A stretch of DNA of 6,190 nt from JALYIM01 sp040003205. Its GTDB lineage: Bacteria > Acidobacteriota > Terriglobia > Terriglobales > Acidobacteriaceae. The notes below the pieces were generated by a model, which worked only from the letters and a program-made list of their open reading frames with translations, was not told the origin of the DNA and did no database searches. Both the position numbers and the translations under genes were made by a program. Of this stretch, positions 5,333 through 6,190 are shown piece by piece (positions within the stretch are counted from its first letter, which is position 1; each line of letters begins with the position of its first letter). The stretch is from NCBI GenBank assembly GCA_040003205.1, contig JBDUDA010000187.1, positions 1 to 6,190 on the forward strand, written 5' to 3'.

Positions 5333-5507
5333 ATATCCTGGTGCGATGTGGACGCAAGGTTCGGTCTTCGATAATTTATGGTGCTGAGCATCTCAACCCG
5401 CCGAAATTTGCTATTTGCTCACGGGGCTTATCTTGACACAGACTTCGTGCTTATCGAGTGCACCGCCTGCTTTACTCGTTTCGACACTTCAGTCGCGCAT
5501 TGAATAC
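5333..5507. other. Convergent intergenic region, nothing clear
   Basis: 175 bases between two genes that end toward each other. I see no coding frame of note, no strong stem followed by a T-run, and no repeat shared with the rest of the window. An isolated TTGACA at 5433-5438 has no suitable -10 downstream. Confidence 0.5.
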
Positions 5508-6017
5508 TTAGACTTGGTTTAGTTGCCTCAGCTTGAGACCCTGTAGGCCTTCCACCAATTTTCCCAGCCGCACTTTGTCTCTAGCGTGAATGGAAATAGT
5601 CTCATCGTGGCTCGTTCGAACCATAATCGCGTTCATGCCGTCGAAAAGACTCGCGTCCCAATAGAAATACAGAGCGAGATCACATAAACACTCCAAGTCA
5701 CGCAAATCGGACGTGTCAAAAATATGACCGGGAGCTTCATGAATAGGTCGAACTTCGCCAAGAGATCTCCGGTAGCCGTCAAAAAGCGCCACGTTCTCGG
5801 GTGACGGGAAAATTCCCCACGCAGTTATCCAAAATAGTCCCGGCTGACTATCCTCAATTGAGTGTGTCATGGCGCGAGCAAGCGCAGTTTTCTTGCCCGA
5901 GTCTTCGGGGAGATGATAAGTGACCGAATACTTGTAGTCAGTTACATCGTTGAGGTTCACAGGTTGAAGTCTCTTGCTGAGCCATTCCTTGCACTCTAGC
6001 TCTGAAATGATTTTCAT
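5508..6017 (-). CDS. Soluble protein of unknown function (169 aa)
   Basis: I do not recognise the family. The protein has no signal peptide or membrane segment and is probably cytoplasmic. Segments that look structured and conserved are YHLPEDSGKKTALARAM (34-50), LFWITAWGIFPSPENVALFD (61-80), IHEAPGHIFD (92-101), DLALYFYWDASLFDG (113-127) and MVRTSHDETISIHA (132-145). The pattern of a Trp-Gly-Pro-Ser segment, a HEAPGH segment, a 'YFYWD' helix and a 'SHDE' segment recalls small uncharacterised bacterial proteins seen next to unrelated genes; no catalytic role can be claimed. The ATG at 6017 has GAGGA three bases upstream on the minus strand (6025-6021), a tight but usable ribosome binding site. 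By eye the codons are more AT-rich than in moaDE, so separate acquisition is possible but unproven. The stop is TAA at 5510-5508. Confidence 0.8.
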   Translation of the reverse strand: MKIISELECKEWLSKRLQPVNLNDVTDYKYSVTYHLPEDSGKKTALARAMTHSIEDSQPGLFWITAWGIFPSPENVALFDGYRRSLGEVRPIHEAPGHIFDTSDLRDLECLCDLALYFYWDASLFDGMNAIMVRTSHDETISIHARDKVRLGKLVEGLQGLKLRQLNQV

Positions 6018-6190
6018 AAATCCTCATTATGGTATCGGAATGAGATTGCGAGGAGGGAAGACCCTAGACTCTTCCGAGACAATTAGATAAATTAACAGGG
6101 CAATCCCACTCAGAACACCCGCCTAGTCAATAGTTCCCGTCAATCGCAAGACATCCCCTCCACAACCCTTGTAAACTAAGTCGCCCGCGT
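6018..6190. other. Upstream region of the last gene, including motif copy C
   Basis: 173 bases up to the window edge, presumably carrying the promoter of the 169-residue gene. On the minus strand TTGACG and TTGACT occur near 6140 and 6125, but neither has a convincing -10 at 16-18 bases. The edge-proximal part holds TAGTTTACAAGGG on the minus strand (6178-6166), a third relative of the motif at 3035 and 4289, here pointing toward the gene. No gene is visible. Confidence 0.4.

Noticed and set aside
5720..5745. HEAPGH in the 169-residue protein as a zinc-protease HExxH motif
   Set aside because: The spacing is HExxxH, one residue too many, and no downstream third ligand pattern or signal peptide is present.

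Overview
The window most likely comes from an acidobacterium (class Terriglobia or a relative). The strongest pointer is the secreted von Willebrand factor A protein at 1063-2223, whose order (signal peptide, Pro/Ala/Ser-rich linker, a 'VxVxLVNVFVTVTDxxGxPVxDLxxxDFELFEDGxxQ' segment, then the VWA fold) matches the 'VWFA-related Acidobacterial domain' family. Moderate GC, large structured intergenic repeats and several small secreted proteins of unknown function fit this. The assignment is from memory of families, not from a search.

Layout, left to right. A family 4 glycosyltransferase on the plus strand (frame open from base 1 to 978) lacks the family's usual N-terminus inside the window. It converges on a two-gene minus-strand unit: a fused MoaD-MoaE molybdopterin synthase (3011-2220) whose TGA overlaps the GTG start of the VWA gene (2223-1063). 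A 245-base spacer with two operator-like inverted repeats separates this unit from a secreted single-domain cupin (3820-3257, minus), which has a near-consensus promoter ending almost at its ATG. A 584-base gene-free stretch (3821-4404) follows. It holds a 187-base nested inverted repeat, a perfect 8-bp hairpin and further stem-loops. Next on the plus strand are a 61-residue helical protein (4405-4590) and a secreted protein of unknown function (4739-5332), separated by two hairpins with related stems. The last gene (6017-5508, minus) encodes a soluble 169-residue protein of unknown function.

How the genes work together. Only the MoaDE-VWA pair looks translationally coupled. The fusion would supply both subunits of the enzyme that puts sulfur into precursor Z during molybdenum cofactor synthesis. 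Why a secreted VWA protein is coupled to it is unclear. The remaining genes look like independent single-gene units. I see no phage, transposase, CRISPR array, toxin-antitoxin pair or RNA gene. The items most worth checking are the GTGA-coupled MoaDE-VWA pair, the nested inverted repeat, a short motif TAGYTTACARGGG present three times in intergenic DNA, and the cupin with a replaced metal ligand and a possibly leaderless message.
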